From: Prevotella sp. UBA6429
GTDB taxonomy: Bacteria > Bacteroidota > Bacteroidia > Bacteroidales > Bacteroidaceae
Assembly (NCBI GenBank): GCA_002437285.1
Contig: DJOV01000023.1
Coordinates: 1-27,238 of the forward strand
Direction of reading: 5' to 3'
DNA length: 27,238 nt
Every line of letters begins with the position of its first letter. The stretch's first letter is position 1. Below are positions 1 to 7,227 of the stretch, one piece after another. A program made the position numbers and the translations under genes. The notes below the pieces were generated by a model. That model searched no databases. It saw only the letters and a list, made by a program, of their open reading frames with translations, and was not told where the DNA came from.

Positions 1-80
1 AATTTATAGAACCCACCTAAAGACAAAACAGACAATCCCTTTCTGAGACGAATCCTGAATAGTACCACCTTCACACATAA

Positions 81-114
81 GCCCCAACGTCTCCGCAATT
101 AGAGAAGTTGGGGC
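81..114 (-). terminator. Hairpin downstream of the His-rich peptide gene
   Basis: Eight perfectly paired bases, GCCCCAAC at 81-88 and GTTGGGGC at 107-114, with further TCTC/GAGA pairing inside. It lies about 20 bases past the stop of the minus-strand peptide gene. The minus-strand sequence after the stem is not a clean T run, so it may be an imperfect terminator or an RNA-stabilising stem. Confidence 0.5.
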
Positions 115-136
115 ATGAGACAGAAAACTGTTCCGT

Positions 137-343
137 CTACTCGTGGGTATAGATCCACGCTACATAGAGGACTATGGCCACAGCAAGGAGGGACAGCACG
201 ACATAAAGGACCTTGCCAAATATCTTGCGCCTTTTGCTGGCACTCAGCGTCCTACGCTTGAAGATTTCTGATTCATCCATGTGACGGGGGGGGGTATGAC
301 GATGGTGGTGGTGATGATGGTAAACCTTATGATTTTCTTCCAT
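137..343 (-). CDS. Small His-rich single-span membrane protein, 68 aa
   Basis: No family recognised. The N-terminal 25 residues are rich in histidine (six in a row at 9-14, plus H5, H16 and H21). A basic stretch follows (about 29-44, including KRRT and SKRRK), then one hydrophobic span at about 45-65 and a short tail ending IYTHE. The basic side before the span predicts a cytoplasmic N-terminus. The His cluster could bind metal ions, but that is inference. The start ATG lies 54 bases past the stop of the porin gene on the same strand, so the two may be co-transcribed, and a hairpin follows the stop. The codons for residues 17-20 contain a run of nine C (nine G on the plus strand, 286-294), where slippage would remove the membrane span. 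It could be a spurious ORF, but the basic-plus-hydrophobic layout and downstream hairpin argue that it is real. Confidence 0.6.
   Translation of the reverse strand: MEENHKVYHHHHHHRHTPPRHMDESEIFKRRTLSASKRRKIFGKVLYVVLSLLAVAIVLYVAWIYTHE
286..294. repeat. Nine-base G/C homopolymer inside a coding region
   Basis: Nine consecutive G on the plus strand (C9 on the coding strand) fall inside the His-rich peptide gene, covering roughly residues 17-20. Tracts of this length are prone to slipped-strand errors. The frame as given is open through to the stop. Confidence 0.85.
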
Positions 344-397
344 GCTGTTTAAGTTTGGCTGTTTGGTTGAACCGTTGTCTCAGGCTGATAAACGAAG

Positions 398-1513
398 TTA
401 AAAGCGGAAATCCACTTCCACATCCACCATATTATAATTGTGCTTACTTAATGAACGGTCGTTGACGCGCGCAAACTCGGCGTTGACCTGTATGTTTTTG
501 CTGAAGAGGTAGTCAGCTCCGACCTCATAGAAGGTCTTGGCGCGGCTCCAGTCGGCCGTGGGGCGATAGAGATCATAACGGGCCTTGACATGCACCTTCT
601 GCTTGATGACTGGCGCGATGACCAAGGCATACACACCATCGGCCTTGCTGCCGAGGGCCTCGTTGACCGTGCAGTTGCTCAAGTCCTCCGACTTCTCATA
701 TGTCTTGGCAAACGCCTTGCCCGTGGCATGCACATACTCCGAGCGGAAGGTCCAGTCGTCCACCTTGTATTCGCCCGAGATGGCATAACGATGCTGGGGC
801 AACCGGCGTATGCCTTTCTGCTCAGCACCCTGCTCGTCGGTCCACGTTCCCTTACGGCTATATGATCCCTCACTGCCGAAGAATCCGAGACGCATGCCCT
901 TGACAGGCATCACCCACACGCCACCGATGACATCCTTCTGCTGGTCGACATCCTTGGTGTTGATGCCCTGTCCATTGAATACGCCCACCTGGTAGTGCAA
1001 CCAGTTGCGGCCCTTGACCTTGAGGAAGTCGCCTTGCAGCTGCACGCCGATGTCGCGGCCGTTGGAGGCGTGCATGCCATCGCGGTCGGCGAAGCCCGCC
1101 AACTTGTTGATGGGCTGGCTATACGACATGAATCCCTGGTCAATCGGGTTCATGGGATTTTCGAATGTGAACGGGCGCTTGAACTGTCCCACCTTCACCT
1201 TAAAGAACTCATACTTCTGCCACTCGGCAAACAGGTCTACCAGTCGGGGCGAAAGCGTGTTGGTGGTGGTGTTGCCATTGAGCTGCACCTGCATGCGCCA
1301 ATAGAAATCATCGGCGATGCGACCGTCGAGCATGGCACGCACCAGGCGCAGGTTGAACGAATTGGCCTTGGCGTTCTCCTGGCCTGAGTATTGGTATTGT
1401 GTGAGTGCATAACCCGAAAGGCGCACTTGCGACAACCATGAAGGCAACTTGACTTGGGCATGGGTTGTCATGACACCTGCAAGCAGCAATGCTGCCATGA
1501 TTTGTTTCTTCAT
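398..1513 (-). CDS. Phosphate-selective porin OprO/OprP-type outer membrane beta-barrel
   Basis: 371 aa from the ATG at 1513. That start is preferred over upstream extension because it opens a clean signal peptide (MKKQIMAALLLAGVMTTHAQ); residues before it would be encoded by the intergenic region. The mature protein has amphipathic, strand-like segments with the order seen in OprO/P-type porins: an early LSGYALTQYQYSG strand, RLVRAMLDGRI, KVGQFKRPFTFENPMNP, GRDIGVQLQGDF, and a C-terminal strand ending in Phe (MVDVEVDFRF), as expected for BAM-assembled barrels. It should sit in the outer membrane and pass anions or small solutes. Phosphate specificity is a family label, not something shown here. 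A TAnnTTTG-type element lies about 40 bases upstream. The His-rich peptide gene follows on the same strand. Confidence 0.85.
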   Translation of the reverse strand: MKKQIMAALLLAGVMTTHAQVKLPSWLSQVRLSGYALTQYQYSGQENAKANSFNLRLVRAMLDGRIADDFYWRMQVQLNGNTTTNTLSPRLVDLFAEWQKYEFFKVKVGQFKRPFTFENPMNPIDQGFMSYSQPINKLAGFADRDGMHASNGRDIGVQLQGDFLKVKGRNWLHYQVGVFNGQGINTKDVDQQKDVIGGVWVMPVKGMRLGFFGSEGSYSRKGTWTDEQGAEQKGIRRLPQHRYAISGEYKVDDWTFRSEYVHATGKAFAKTYEKSEDLSNCTVNEALGSKADGVYALVIAPVIKQKVHVKARYDLYRPTADWSRAKTFYEVGADYLFSKNIQVNAEFARVNDRSLSKHNYNMVDVEVDFRF

Positions 1514-1552
1514 ATTTTTAGTTTCATTAATAGATGCACTTAAAAAGTGTTG

Positions 1553-1560
1553 CAAATTTA
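1553..1560 (-). promoter_or_regulatory. Candidate -7 element for the porin gene
   Basis: The minus strand reads TAAATTTG, a match to the Bacteroidetes TAnnTTTG -7 consensus, about 40 bases before the porin ATG. I see no convincing TTTG -33 element at the usual 19-21 base spacing. Confidence 0.45.
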
Positions 1561-1622
1561 GCAAATATCTTGAAGAAAGAAAAAATGTTTGCGAAAAATA
1601 TAAAGACTTTCGGAAAAAAATG

Positions 1623-1630
1623 TATATTTG
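1623..1630 (+). promoter_or_regulatory. Candidate -7 element at the RNA methyltransferase start
   Basis: TATATTTG matches TAnnTTTG and ends only four bases before the likely GTG start codon at 1635, so transcription would begin at or next to the start codon. No well-spaced TTTG -33 element is present (the nearest TTTG, 1588-1591, is about 31 bases upstream). Confidence 0.45.
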
Positions 1631-1634
1631 CATT

Positions 1635-2411
1635 GTGATAAGCAAAAATAAGATAAAGTTTATAGCCTCCTTGGGGCACAAGAAGTATCGCCAGGAGCAA
1701 CGTCTCTTTGTGGGCGAGGGGCCCAAGGTGGTGGGTGACCTGCTGGAAGTAATGGAGCCACAGCTCATCGTGGCCACCCCCCAGTGGCTGGGCAACACAT
1801 CCAACCACCTGGCCGCAGACAGAGCGGCAGAAGTCATCACGGTGACCGACGAGGAACTGCGCAAGGTGTCGTTTCTGCAACATCCGCAACAAGTGCTGGG
1901 CGTGTTTCACATGCCCGACAGTCCCTCCTCTGTAACCACACAGCCCAAAGGACTGGCACTGGCGCTCGACGGCGTGCAAGACCCCGGCAACCTGGGCACC
2001 ATCATCCGCATAGCCGACTGGTTTGGCATCACCGACATCTTTTGCTCACAAGAGACGGCAGACCCCTGGAACCCCAAGGTGGTGCAAGCCACCATGGGCA
2101 GCATCGCCCGTGTCAGGCTCCACACCGTTGACTTGCCGCAATGGATCGCATCGCTACCGGCGGGCTGTCCCGTATACGGCACCTTGCTGGAGGGCTCCTC
2201 TCTCTACGGACAGACGCTTACGGACAGTGGAGTCATCGTCATGGGCAACGAGGGCAACGGCATCTCGGCTGCCGTCAGACCACTGATCACCCACAAGTTG
2301 CTCATTCCCAATTATCCAGAGGGGCGGCCGACAGCCGACAGCCTCAACGTGGCCATCGCCACGGCCATCACCTGCGCCGAGTTCAGGCGCCGCACATCCG
2401 CAAAATCTTAA
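1635..2411 (+). CDS. TrmH/SpoU-family RNA 2'-O-methyltransferase
   Basis: 258 aa from a GTG at 1635. The frame is open further upstream, but those codons lie in the divergent promoter region and translate to non-conserved sequence; homology-like sequence begins at ISKNKIKFIASLGHKKYRQE, a typical substrate-binding N-terminus. The C-terminal SPOUT domain carries the family motifs in order: DPGNLGTIIRIADWFGI (motif 1), QATMGSIARV (motif 2) and NEGNGIS followed by IPNYPEGRPTADSLNVAIA (motif 3, the SAM-binding knot). The expected product is a SAM-dependent methyltransferase acting on ribose 2'-OH of rRNA or tRNA; which nucleotide cannot be told from sequence. It is divergent from the porin, with a membrane-protein gene 13 bases downstream and hisB after that. 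An in-frame ATG at 1620 is the alternative start, but it would lie upstream of the predicted transcription start. Confidence 0.88.
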   Translation: MISKNKIKFIASLGHKKYRQEQRLFVGEGPKVVGDLLEVMEPQLIVATPQWLGNTSNHLAADRAAEVITVTDEELRKVSFLQHPQQVLGVFHMPDSPSSVTTQPKGLALALDGVQDPGNLGTIIRIADWFGITDIFCSQETADPWNPKVVQATMGSIARVRLHTVDLPQWIASLPAGCPVYGTLLEGSSLYGQTLTDSGVIVMGNEGNGISAAVRPLITHKLLIPNYPEGRPTADSLNVAIATAITCAEFRRRTSAKS

Positions 2412-2424
2412 GCCACAATGAATC

Positions 2425-3327
2425 ATGGAAACAGAATTGTATAAAATCAGAAGTGTCCAGGCGTGCTTCCGCGCAGCCTATGACTTGTTTTGCTCTAACT
2501 TCAAGACCATCATCCGAAAGACATGGAAGCCGGCAACAGCGCTGTCGCTCGCCATGGGCTTCACAGACCTTGCCTACTGCAGTTACCTGCCCAGCCAAGT
2601 TGGAAATGAGCAGTCATTGGCTCGGATGATGATGACCTATGCAGCCATCATGGTCATCGGCGTGGTGAGCACAGGCATCTCCGTATGGTTCTTCGGAAAA
2701 TTCATGGGACTGCTCAACGGACGCACTTACCATGACAACTGGCCTCGCGCCTTGCGGCTCACGGGCATCAGTATCATTGTCATATGCGCTCTGGCTGTTC
2801 TCATCGTCCTCGTCTGCGTCCCCATCATTTTCATGGCAAGCAGCGCGGCAGGCCATGCGTCCAACTCAATCGTTATCCTTTCGATTGCCCTTGTCGGCGT
2901 GCTGTATATTGCCAGTCTCTTGGCCCTTGTGCCTGTTTCTTACTCTTCCATGAAATACATGATGGAGCCCCAGCAGAAAGCGTGGAGCGTCTTCGGCAAG
3001 CCCTACCGTCAGGGTTGGCACCACTGGGGATTTCTGTTCTTGTGCGGATTCCTGTCCATCATCATCTATTCGTTGATCATGTCAGTTGTGCACATGCCTG
3101 TCGGCATCATGCTCTTGGCCAAGATCATCAGTCAAAGGGGCATGGCCATGGGCGACCCAGCAGGCATCCCCGTCTTTTTCGGCTTGGCCGTTTACGTGCT
3201 TGCCGTCACGAGCTATTTCATCTGGAGCTATTTGGTATTGGGCATGACCACCATCTTTTACTACGCCTACGGCAGCATTGAAGCCAAAATAAAAGAGACA
3301 ACACAAGTAACACAAACAACAGAATAA
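2425..3327 (+). CDS. Polytopic membrane protein of unknown function, 300 aa
   Basis: About six hydrophobic segments are visible, at roughly residues 68-96, 108-138, 146-172, 201-230 and 246-280, with a weaker one at 36-60. The first 35 residues (METELYKIRSVQACFRAAYD onward) are soluble and amphipathic, and the last 15 are polar (KIKETTQVTQTTE). The layout (N-terminal 'FRAAYDLFCSNFKTIIRKTW' helix, then glycine- and serine-bearing spans) recalls uncharacterised Bacteroidales integral membrane proteins. I cannot assign a function, and no transporter signature or catalytic motif is evident. It starts 13 bases after the methyltransferase gene and ends 6 bases before hisB, so the three are probably co-transcribed. 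Confidence 0.8.
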   Translation: METELYKIRSVQACFRAAYDLFCSNFKTIIRKTWKPATALSLAMGFTDLAYCSYLPSQVGNEQSLARMMMTYAAIMVIGVVSTGISVWFFGKFMGLLNGRTYHDNWPRALRLTGISIIVICALAVLIVLVCVPIIFMASSAAGHASNSIVILSIALVGVLYIASLLALVPVSYSSMKYMMEPQQKAWSVFGKPYRQGWHHWGFLFLCGFLSIIIYSLIMSVVHMPVGIMLLAKIISQRGMAMGDPAGIPVFFGLAVYVLAVTSYFIWSYLVLGMTTIFYYAYGSIEAKIKETTQVTQTTE

Positions 3328-3333
3328 AGCGAT

Positions 3334-4407
3334 ATGGCACAACGTCTTCTCTTCATTGACCGCGATGGCACCCTCGTGGAGGAGCCACACGACGAACAGG
3401 TCGACTCTTTCAGCAAACTGAAGTTCACACAGGGGGTGTTTCGCAACCTTGGCTTCATTGCCAAGCATCTCGACTTTGAGCTCGTCATGGTCAGCAACCA
3501 GGACGGATTGGGAACGGACGCATTTCCCGAAGACACCTTCTGGCCCGTTCACAACTTCATCCTTCAGACACTGGAGAGCGAGGGCATCACCTTCGCCGAC
3601 CAACTGATCGACCGCCACTTCCCCAAAGACCACTCCCCCATGAGAAAACCGGGAACGGGCATGCTGAAGAAGTACATGGAGAGCAGCGACTACGACATCG
3701 CCCACTCGTGGGTCATCGGCGATCGTGAGAGCGATGCCGAGCTGGCGCGCAACCTGGGTTGCCAGGCGCTCATCTTAGGCAAAGATGGCATGACCTGGGA
3801 CAAGATAGCCGAGATACTCTTTGCCGGCGAGCGCACAGCGGAGGTGGAGCGCAACACCAAGGAGACACAAATCCTGGTGAAGATCAACCTCGACGGATCG
3901 GGGAAGACCGACATCTCAACGGGCATCGGATTCTTCGACCACATGCTGGAGCAGATTGGCAAGCACGGCATGATGGACCTCACCATCCACACCAAGGGTG
4001 ACCTCTGGGTGGACGAGCACCACACCATCGAGGACACGGGCATCGCACTGGGCGAGTGTCTGCGCAAGGCACTGGGCGACAAGCGGGGCATCGAGCGCTA
4101 CGGCTACTGCCTGCCCATGGACGACTGTCTTTGCCAGGTGGCCCTCGACTTCGGCGGTAGGCCTTGGTTGGTATGGGATGCGGAGTTCCGCCGCGAGAAG
4201 ATTGGCGAGATGCCCACCGAGATGTTCTTTCATTTCTTCAAGAGCCTCAGCGATGCCGCACTCATGAACCTCAACATCAAGGCGGAAGGACAAAACGAGC
4301 ACCACAAGATAGAAGGTATCTTCAAGGCCTTGGCACGTAGCCTGAAGATGGCAGTAAAAAGAGACATCTACCACTACGAGCTCCCCAGCACGAAGGGCAC
4401 GTTGTGA
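3334..4407 (+). CDS. hisB: Bifunctional histidinol-phosphatase / imidazoleglycerol-phosphate dehydratase
   Basis: 357 aa with two domains catalysing steps 6 and 8 of histidine synthesis. Residues 1 to about 165 form a HAD phosphatase: DRDGT with D9 (nucleophile) and D11, the SNQDGLG loop, RKPGTGM and the GDRESDAELA acidic motif. Residues from about 170 form the dehydratase: GIGFFDHMLEQIGKHG, VDEHHTIEDTGIALGE and EGQNEHHKIEGIFKALA supply the paired His/Glu clusters that bind the metal ions. The zinc-loop cysteines of the E. coli HisB phosphatase domain are not present in the matching segment (IDRHFPKDHSPMRKPG), so that structural zinc site looks lost. Other his genes are not nearby; hisB sits 6 bases after a membrane-protein gene and converges on pdxT. 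Confidence 0.95.
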   Translation: MAQRLLFIDRDGTLVEEPHDEQVDSFSKLKFTQGVFRNLGFIAKHLDFELVMVSNQDGLGTDAFPEDTFWPVHNFILQTLESEGITFADQLIDRHFPKDHSPMRKPGTGMLKKYMESSDYDIAHSWVIGDRESDAELARNLGCQALILGKDGMTWDKIAEILFAGERTAEVERNTKETQILVKINLDGSGKTDISTGIGFFDHMLEQIGKHGMMDLTIHTKGDLWVDEHHTIEDTGIALGECLRKALGDKRGIERYGYCLPMDDCLCQVALDFGGRPWLVWDAEFRREKIGEMPTEMFFHFFKSLSDAALMNLNIKAEGQNEHHKIEGIFKALARSLKMAVKRDIYHYELPSTKGTL

Positions 4408-4443
4408 CAGATGTCTCTCAGATAAAAGTGTTGCCGATAGGCG

Positions 4444-5010
4444 TCAGCCTTTAATCATCGACAAAAAATGCTGGTGTACCCGGAGGTCTTCGTTGAGTTC
4501 CGGGTGGAACGCCGTGACCAGTTGGTTGCCTTGGCGGGCAGCCACGATGTGGCCCTCGACCTCCGCCAAGGCCTCCGCATCACCCTCAACCTTATCTATA
4601 TAAGGTGCGCGGATGAACGTCATGGGGATGTCGCCCACCGACGCAAACGGCGCCACCGTGGCGAAGCTTCCGAGTTGACGGCCATAGGCATTGCGCTTGA
4701 CGCAGATGTCCATGGTAGCCAGCCGTTCACGATTCTCGCCTTCCACGGTCTTGGCCAGCAAGATCAAACCGGCACAAGTGCCAAACACAGGCAGGCCACC
4801 CTCGATGGCCTCACGGATAGGCTGGAGCAACTGGAGGTCATGGAGAAGCTTCGACTGGGTGGTCGACTCACCACCAGGGATGATCAGACCGTCCTTGGAC
4901 TGGTCCCAATCAGCTAACTGGCGAATCTCAAAACTGTCGACACCCAATCGCCGAAGCATCGCCTCGTGCTCCACAAAAGCCCCTTGCAGGGCAAGCACAG
5001 CTATTCTCAT
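4444..5010 (-). CDS. pdxT: Pyridoxal 5'-phosphate synthase glutaminase subunit PdxT
   Basis: 188 aa, the usual length. This class I glutamine amidotransferase releases ammonia from glutamine and passes it to PdxS in the DXP-independent PLP pathway in the cytoplasm. The triad is visible: C79 in FGTCAGLILLA, and H169 and E171 in AFHPELNED. The GGEST loop (46-50) and the N-terminal IAVLALQGAFVEH are typical. The gene begins 4 bases after the pdxS stop, so translation is probably coupled, consistent with the two subunits forming a 12+12 complex. Its 3' end converges on hisB, with a 36-base gap in which I see no clear terminator. Confidence 0.97.
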   Translation of the reverse strand: MRIAVLALQGAFVEHEAMLRRLGVDSFEIRQLADWDQSKDGLIIPGGESTTQSKLLHDLQLLQPIREAIEGGLPVFGTCAGLILLAKTVEGENRERLATMDICVKRNAYGRQLGSFATVAPFASVGDIPMTFIRAPYIDKVEGDAEALAEVEGHIVAARQGNQLVTAFHPELNEDLRVHQHFLSMIKG

Positions 5011-5014
5011 ACGC

Positions 5015-5887
5015 TTACTTTCCTCTCTCGGCCATCAAGGTCTTGATCTCATCCTCGTTGATGCCGACCATGGCAGGGCCGAGATCCTCGCTCAATTCGG
5101 CAATCTTCTTCGGGTCGTTGTAGTTGGTGACGGCCTGCACAATGGCGGCGGCACGCTTGGCGGGGTTGCCGCTCTTGAAGATGCCCGAACCGACGAACAC
5201 GCCCTCAGCACCCAGCTGCATCATCAGCGCAGCGTCAGCAGGAGTGGCCACGCCACCAGCGGCGAAGTTCACAACGGGCAACTTGCCATTGTCGTGCACA
5301 TACTTCACCAGGTCATAAGGAGCCTGCAACTGCTTGGCAGCCTCATAAAGCTCATCCTCAGACATGCCCGCCAGGCGACGAATCTCACTCTGCATCATGC
5401 GCATGTGTGTCACGGCCTGAACGACATCGCCCGTTCCGGGCTCACCCTTGGTGCGGATCATCGAAGCGCCCTCAGCGATGCGGCGCAAAGCCTCGCCCAG
5501 GTTCTTGGCACCACAGACAAAGGGCACCTTGAACTGCGTCTTGTCGATGTGGTAGACATTGTCGGCAGGCGACAGCACTTCGCTCTCGTCAATATAATCG
5601 ATCTCGATAGCCTCGAGAATCTGGGCCTCGGCGATGTGGCCTATGCGGCACTTAGCCATGACGGGGATGGAGACGGCGGCCTGGATTCCCTTGATCATCT
5701 TCGGGTCGCTCATGCGGGCCACGCCACCCGCTGCGCGGATGTCGGCAGGGATACGCTCGAGTGCCATGACGGCACAAGCGCCAGCCTGCTCTGCAATCTT
5801 GGCCTGCTCAGGTGTTGTCACGTCCATAATCACACCGCCCTTGAGCATCTGTGCCAGGTTGCGGTTCAGTTCTTGTCTGTTTTCCAT
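5015..5887 (-). CDS. pdxS: Pyridoxal 5'-phosphate synthase lyase subunit PdxS
   Basis: 290 aa, a full-length (beta/alpha)8-barrel subunit. It condenses ribose 5-phosphate, glyceraldehyde 3-phosphate and PdxT-derived ammonia into PLP. Key residues are present: D22 in GGVIMDVTTPEQA, K79 in PVMAKCRIGH (equivalent to B. subtilis Lys81) and K147 in MIRTKGEPGTGDVVQA (equivalent to Lys149). The phosphate-binding segments NFAAGGVATPADAALM and GVFVGSGIFKSGNP are intact. It lies 29 bases after the stop of the kinase-like/AraC fusion gene and 4 bases before pdxT. No separate promoter-like element is seen in the 29-base gap, so the three genes probably form one operon. Confidence 0.97.
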   Translation of the reverse strand: MENRQELNRNLAQMLKGGVIMDVTTPEQAKIAEQAGACAVMALERIPADIRAAGGVARMSDPKMIKGIQAAVSIPVMAKCRIGHIAEAQILEAIEIDYIDESEVLSPADNVYHIDKTQFKVPFVCGAKNLGEALRRIAEGASMIRTKGEPGTGDVVQAVTHMRMMQSEIRRLAGMSEDELYEAAKQLQAPYDLVKYVHDNGKLPVVNFAAGGVATPADAALMMQLGAEGVFVGSGIFKSGNPAKRAAAIVQAVTNYNDPKKIAELSEDLGPAMVGINEDEIKTLMAERGK

Positions 5888-5916
5888 TTCTTTATTATAT
5901 TTTATGTGTTTGTTGC

Positions 5917-6885
5917 CTATTCTTGCGTGTCGCCTGACAGTTCTTGACCATTGTTCCTGTACTCTGTCGGTGTCATGCCTGTGAGCTTCTTGAAGAACTT
6001 GGCCAAGTGGGCCTGGTTGGCAAAGCCGAAGGCCATAGCCGTCTGCTGTATGGTGTCGTGCGTGGTGGTCAGATAAGCTTTGATGTCGTCCACCAGATAA
6101 GTGTCAACAATGCTCTTGGGTGACTTGCCGGCAACGAGGCGACACACCTGGGCCAGGTAGCGGCTGCTGACATTGAGCACATCAGCGTAATGGGCAATGT
6201 CGGTCTTGGTAGACGACTCCTTCTTCACCAGCTTGATGAAGTCGGCATAGAGCTCACCACTCCGGCCTGTCAGTCGTGCGCTGCTCGACGTAAGGCTGTT
6301 GGCGAAAGCGTGGGCCTTGGCGATAGCCTCACCCATGACCTCTCCCTGGTTGAGATAGACGGCAAGCGCCGAGGCAAACTTGTTGACGCTTCCGTGCCCG
6401 ACAGCATCGTCAAGGAAGCGGACATTATCACCGATATAATCGCCCAACAGCACATCGCTCTCGCGGCGCCGCATGACAATCATGTTGCACAGGGGGAACA
6501 GTTTCTGCCGTATCATCTCGATGGTCTCGGTGCCCATCAGGCGGTCGCCGTGACTGGAGAAGAGCACGGGGGCATAGACCACAGACTTGGGTTTGTATCG
6601 CTTGAGCGCACTGACCACGGCCCGCACCACCTCCGTGCTGCGGATCATGCCTATCTTGACCGTCTCGGGCATCACATCGTTGACGATGGCGTCGAGCTGG
6701 CCGCTGACAATGGCCACCGGCAAGTCGTAGAAGTGCTGGATGCCCAAGGTGTTCTGCATGGTCACCGACGTGATGACCGATACGGCCTTGGCACCCAATG
6801 CCGCAATCGTGGTGATGTCGGCCTGCACGCCCGACTCGCCAGTGCTGTCACTTCCCGTGATGGTGAGTATTGCCGTATTCTTCAT
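5917..6885 (-). CDS. Degenerate ThiD/PdxK-type kinase domain fused to AraC HTH; probable B6 regulator
   Basis: 322 aa. Residues 1 to about 215 follow the hydroxymethylpyrimidine/pyridoxal kinase fold: GSDSTGESGVQADITTI (11-27), a QNTLGI strand near 44-49, VKIGMIRS (77-83) and an APVLFSSHGDRLM segment (105-117). Residues from about 222 to 310 form an AraC-type double helix-turn-helix (YADVLNVSSRYLAQVCR, and IQQTAMAFGFANQAHLAKFF followed by LTGMTPTEYR). Several kinase hallmarks are altered: the usual DPV is APV (D to A at 105), TPN-x-x-E is replaced by MRRRES (138-143), and the GTGC/GTGD anion-hole motif is replaced by GHGSVNKF (163-170). I infer that it binds a B6 or pyrimidine ligand without efficient phosphorylation and regulates pdxS-pdxT, which follow 29 bases downstream. 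A residual kinase activity is not excluded. Confidence 0.85.
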   Translation of the reverse strand: MKNTAILTITGSDSTGESGVQADITTIAALGAKAVSVITSVTMQNTLGIQHFYDLPVAIVSGQLDAIVNDVMPETVKIGMIRSTEVVRAVVSALKRYKPKSVVYAPVLFSSHGDRLMGTETIEMIRQKLFPLCNMIVMRRRESDVLLGDYIGDNVRFLDDAVGHGSVNKFASALAVYLNQGEVMGEAIAKAHAFANSLTSSSARLTGRSGELYADFIKLVKKESSTKTDIAHYADVLNVSSRYLAQVCRLVAGKSPKSIVDTYLVDDIKAYLTTTHDTIQQTAMAFGFANQAHLAKFFKKLTGMTPTEYRNNGQELSGDTQE

Positions 6886-7227
6886 CGTTCATACGTATTT
6901 ACTGTGCAAAGGAAATAAAAATCGGGTTAAAATCAGCATTTTATTCCTTTTTTGATAAACATTTCTTCATTTTGGACATCAGCGGAGCGTGCCTGAGGCA
7001 AATGTTCCATTGCAAGACAAGGCCGAACCAAGGTCGGAATTTGACACTACGACTTCAGGCTCCTACTCCATAAAAGCCAAATTTCCATAAGAGCGAAAAC
7101 AAGTATACTTTTTAACACTTGAAACTTGTGTTTATCCAAAAGAATTTCTATTTTTGCATAAAGGAACACGAAGACTTTTTTCTATATATATTGCTAATAG
7201 CAATAAAACACCTGAAACTAGGAAACA
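6886..7227. other. Divergent intergenic region between the B6 regulator and the AT-rich island
   Basis: A 342-base non-coding stretch where composition shifts from GC-rich to AT-rich. The right end contains a good promoter (7125-7156) for the glycosyltransferase gene. The left end should contain the promoter of the kinase-like/AraC operon; the nearest candidate is a weak TTCCTTTG on the minus strand at 6907-6914. Six-base inverted arms GCCTGA (6991-6996) and TCAGGC (7055-7060) and a 10-bp palindrome AAGTATACTT (7101-7110) are present. I see no protein-coding gene. Confidence 0.6.
7125..7156 (+). promoter_or_regulatory. Promoter for the glycosyltransferase gene
   Basis: TTG at 7126-7128 and TATTTTTG at 7149-7156, separated by 20 bases, match the Bacteroidetes -33/-7 pattern (TTTG, 19-21 bases, TAnnTTTG). 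Transcription would start near 7163, leaving a leader of roughly 65 bases. The inverted arms ACAAGT (7099-7104) and ACTTGT (7124-7129) overlap the -33 element and could be an operator. Confidence 0.6.

Noticed and set aside
301..318. Short GTG/ATG triplet repeat on the plus strand
   Set aside because: It is simply the codons of the histidine stretch in the small membrane protein, so it is not an independent repeat element.
1514..1864. N-terminal extension of the porin by 117 residues
   Set aside because: The extension covers the divergent promoters and the start of the methyltransferase gene, and it would bury the signal peptide at 1513.
4691..5947. 418-aa plus-strand open frame
   Set aside because: It is antisense to pdxT and pdxS, which carry intact catalytic motifs; the translation is a His/Leu-rich shadow of high-GC codons.
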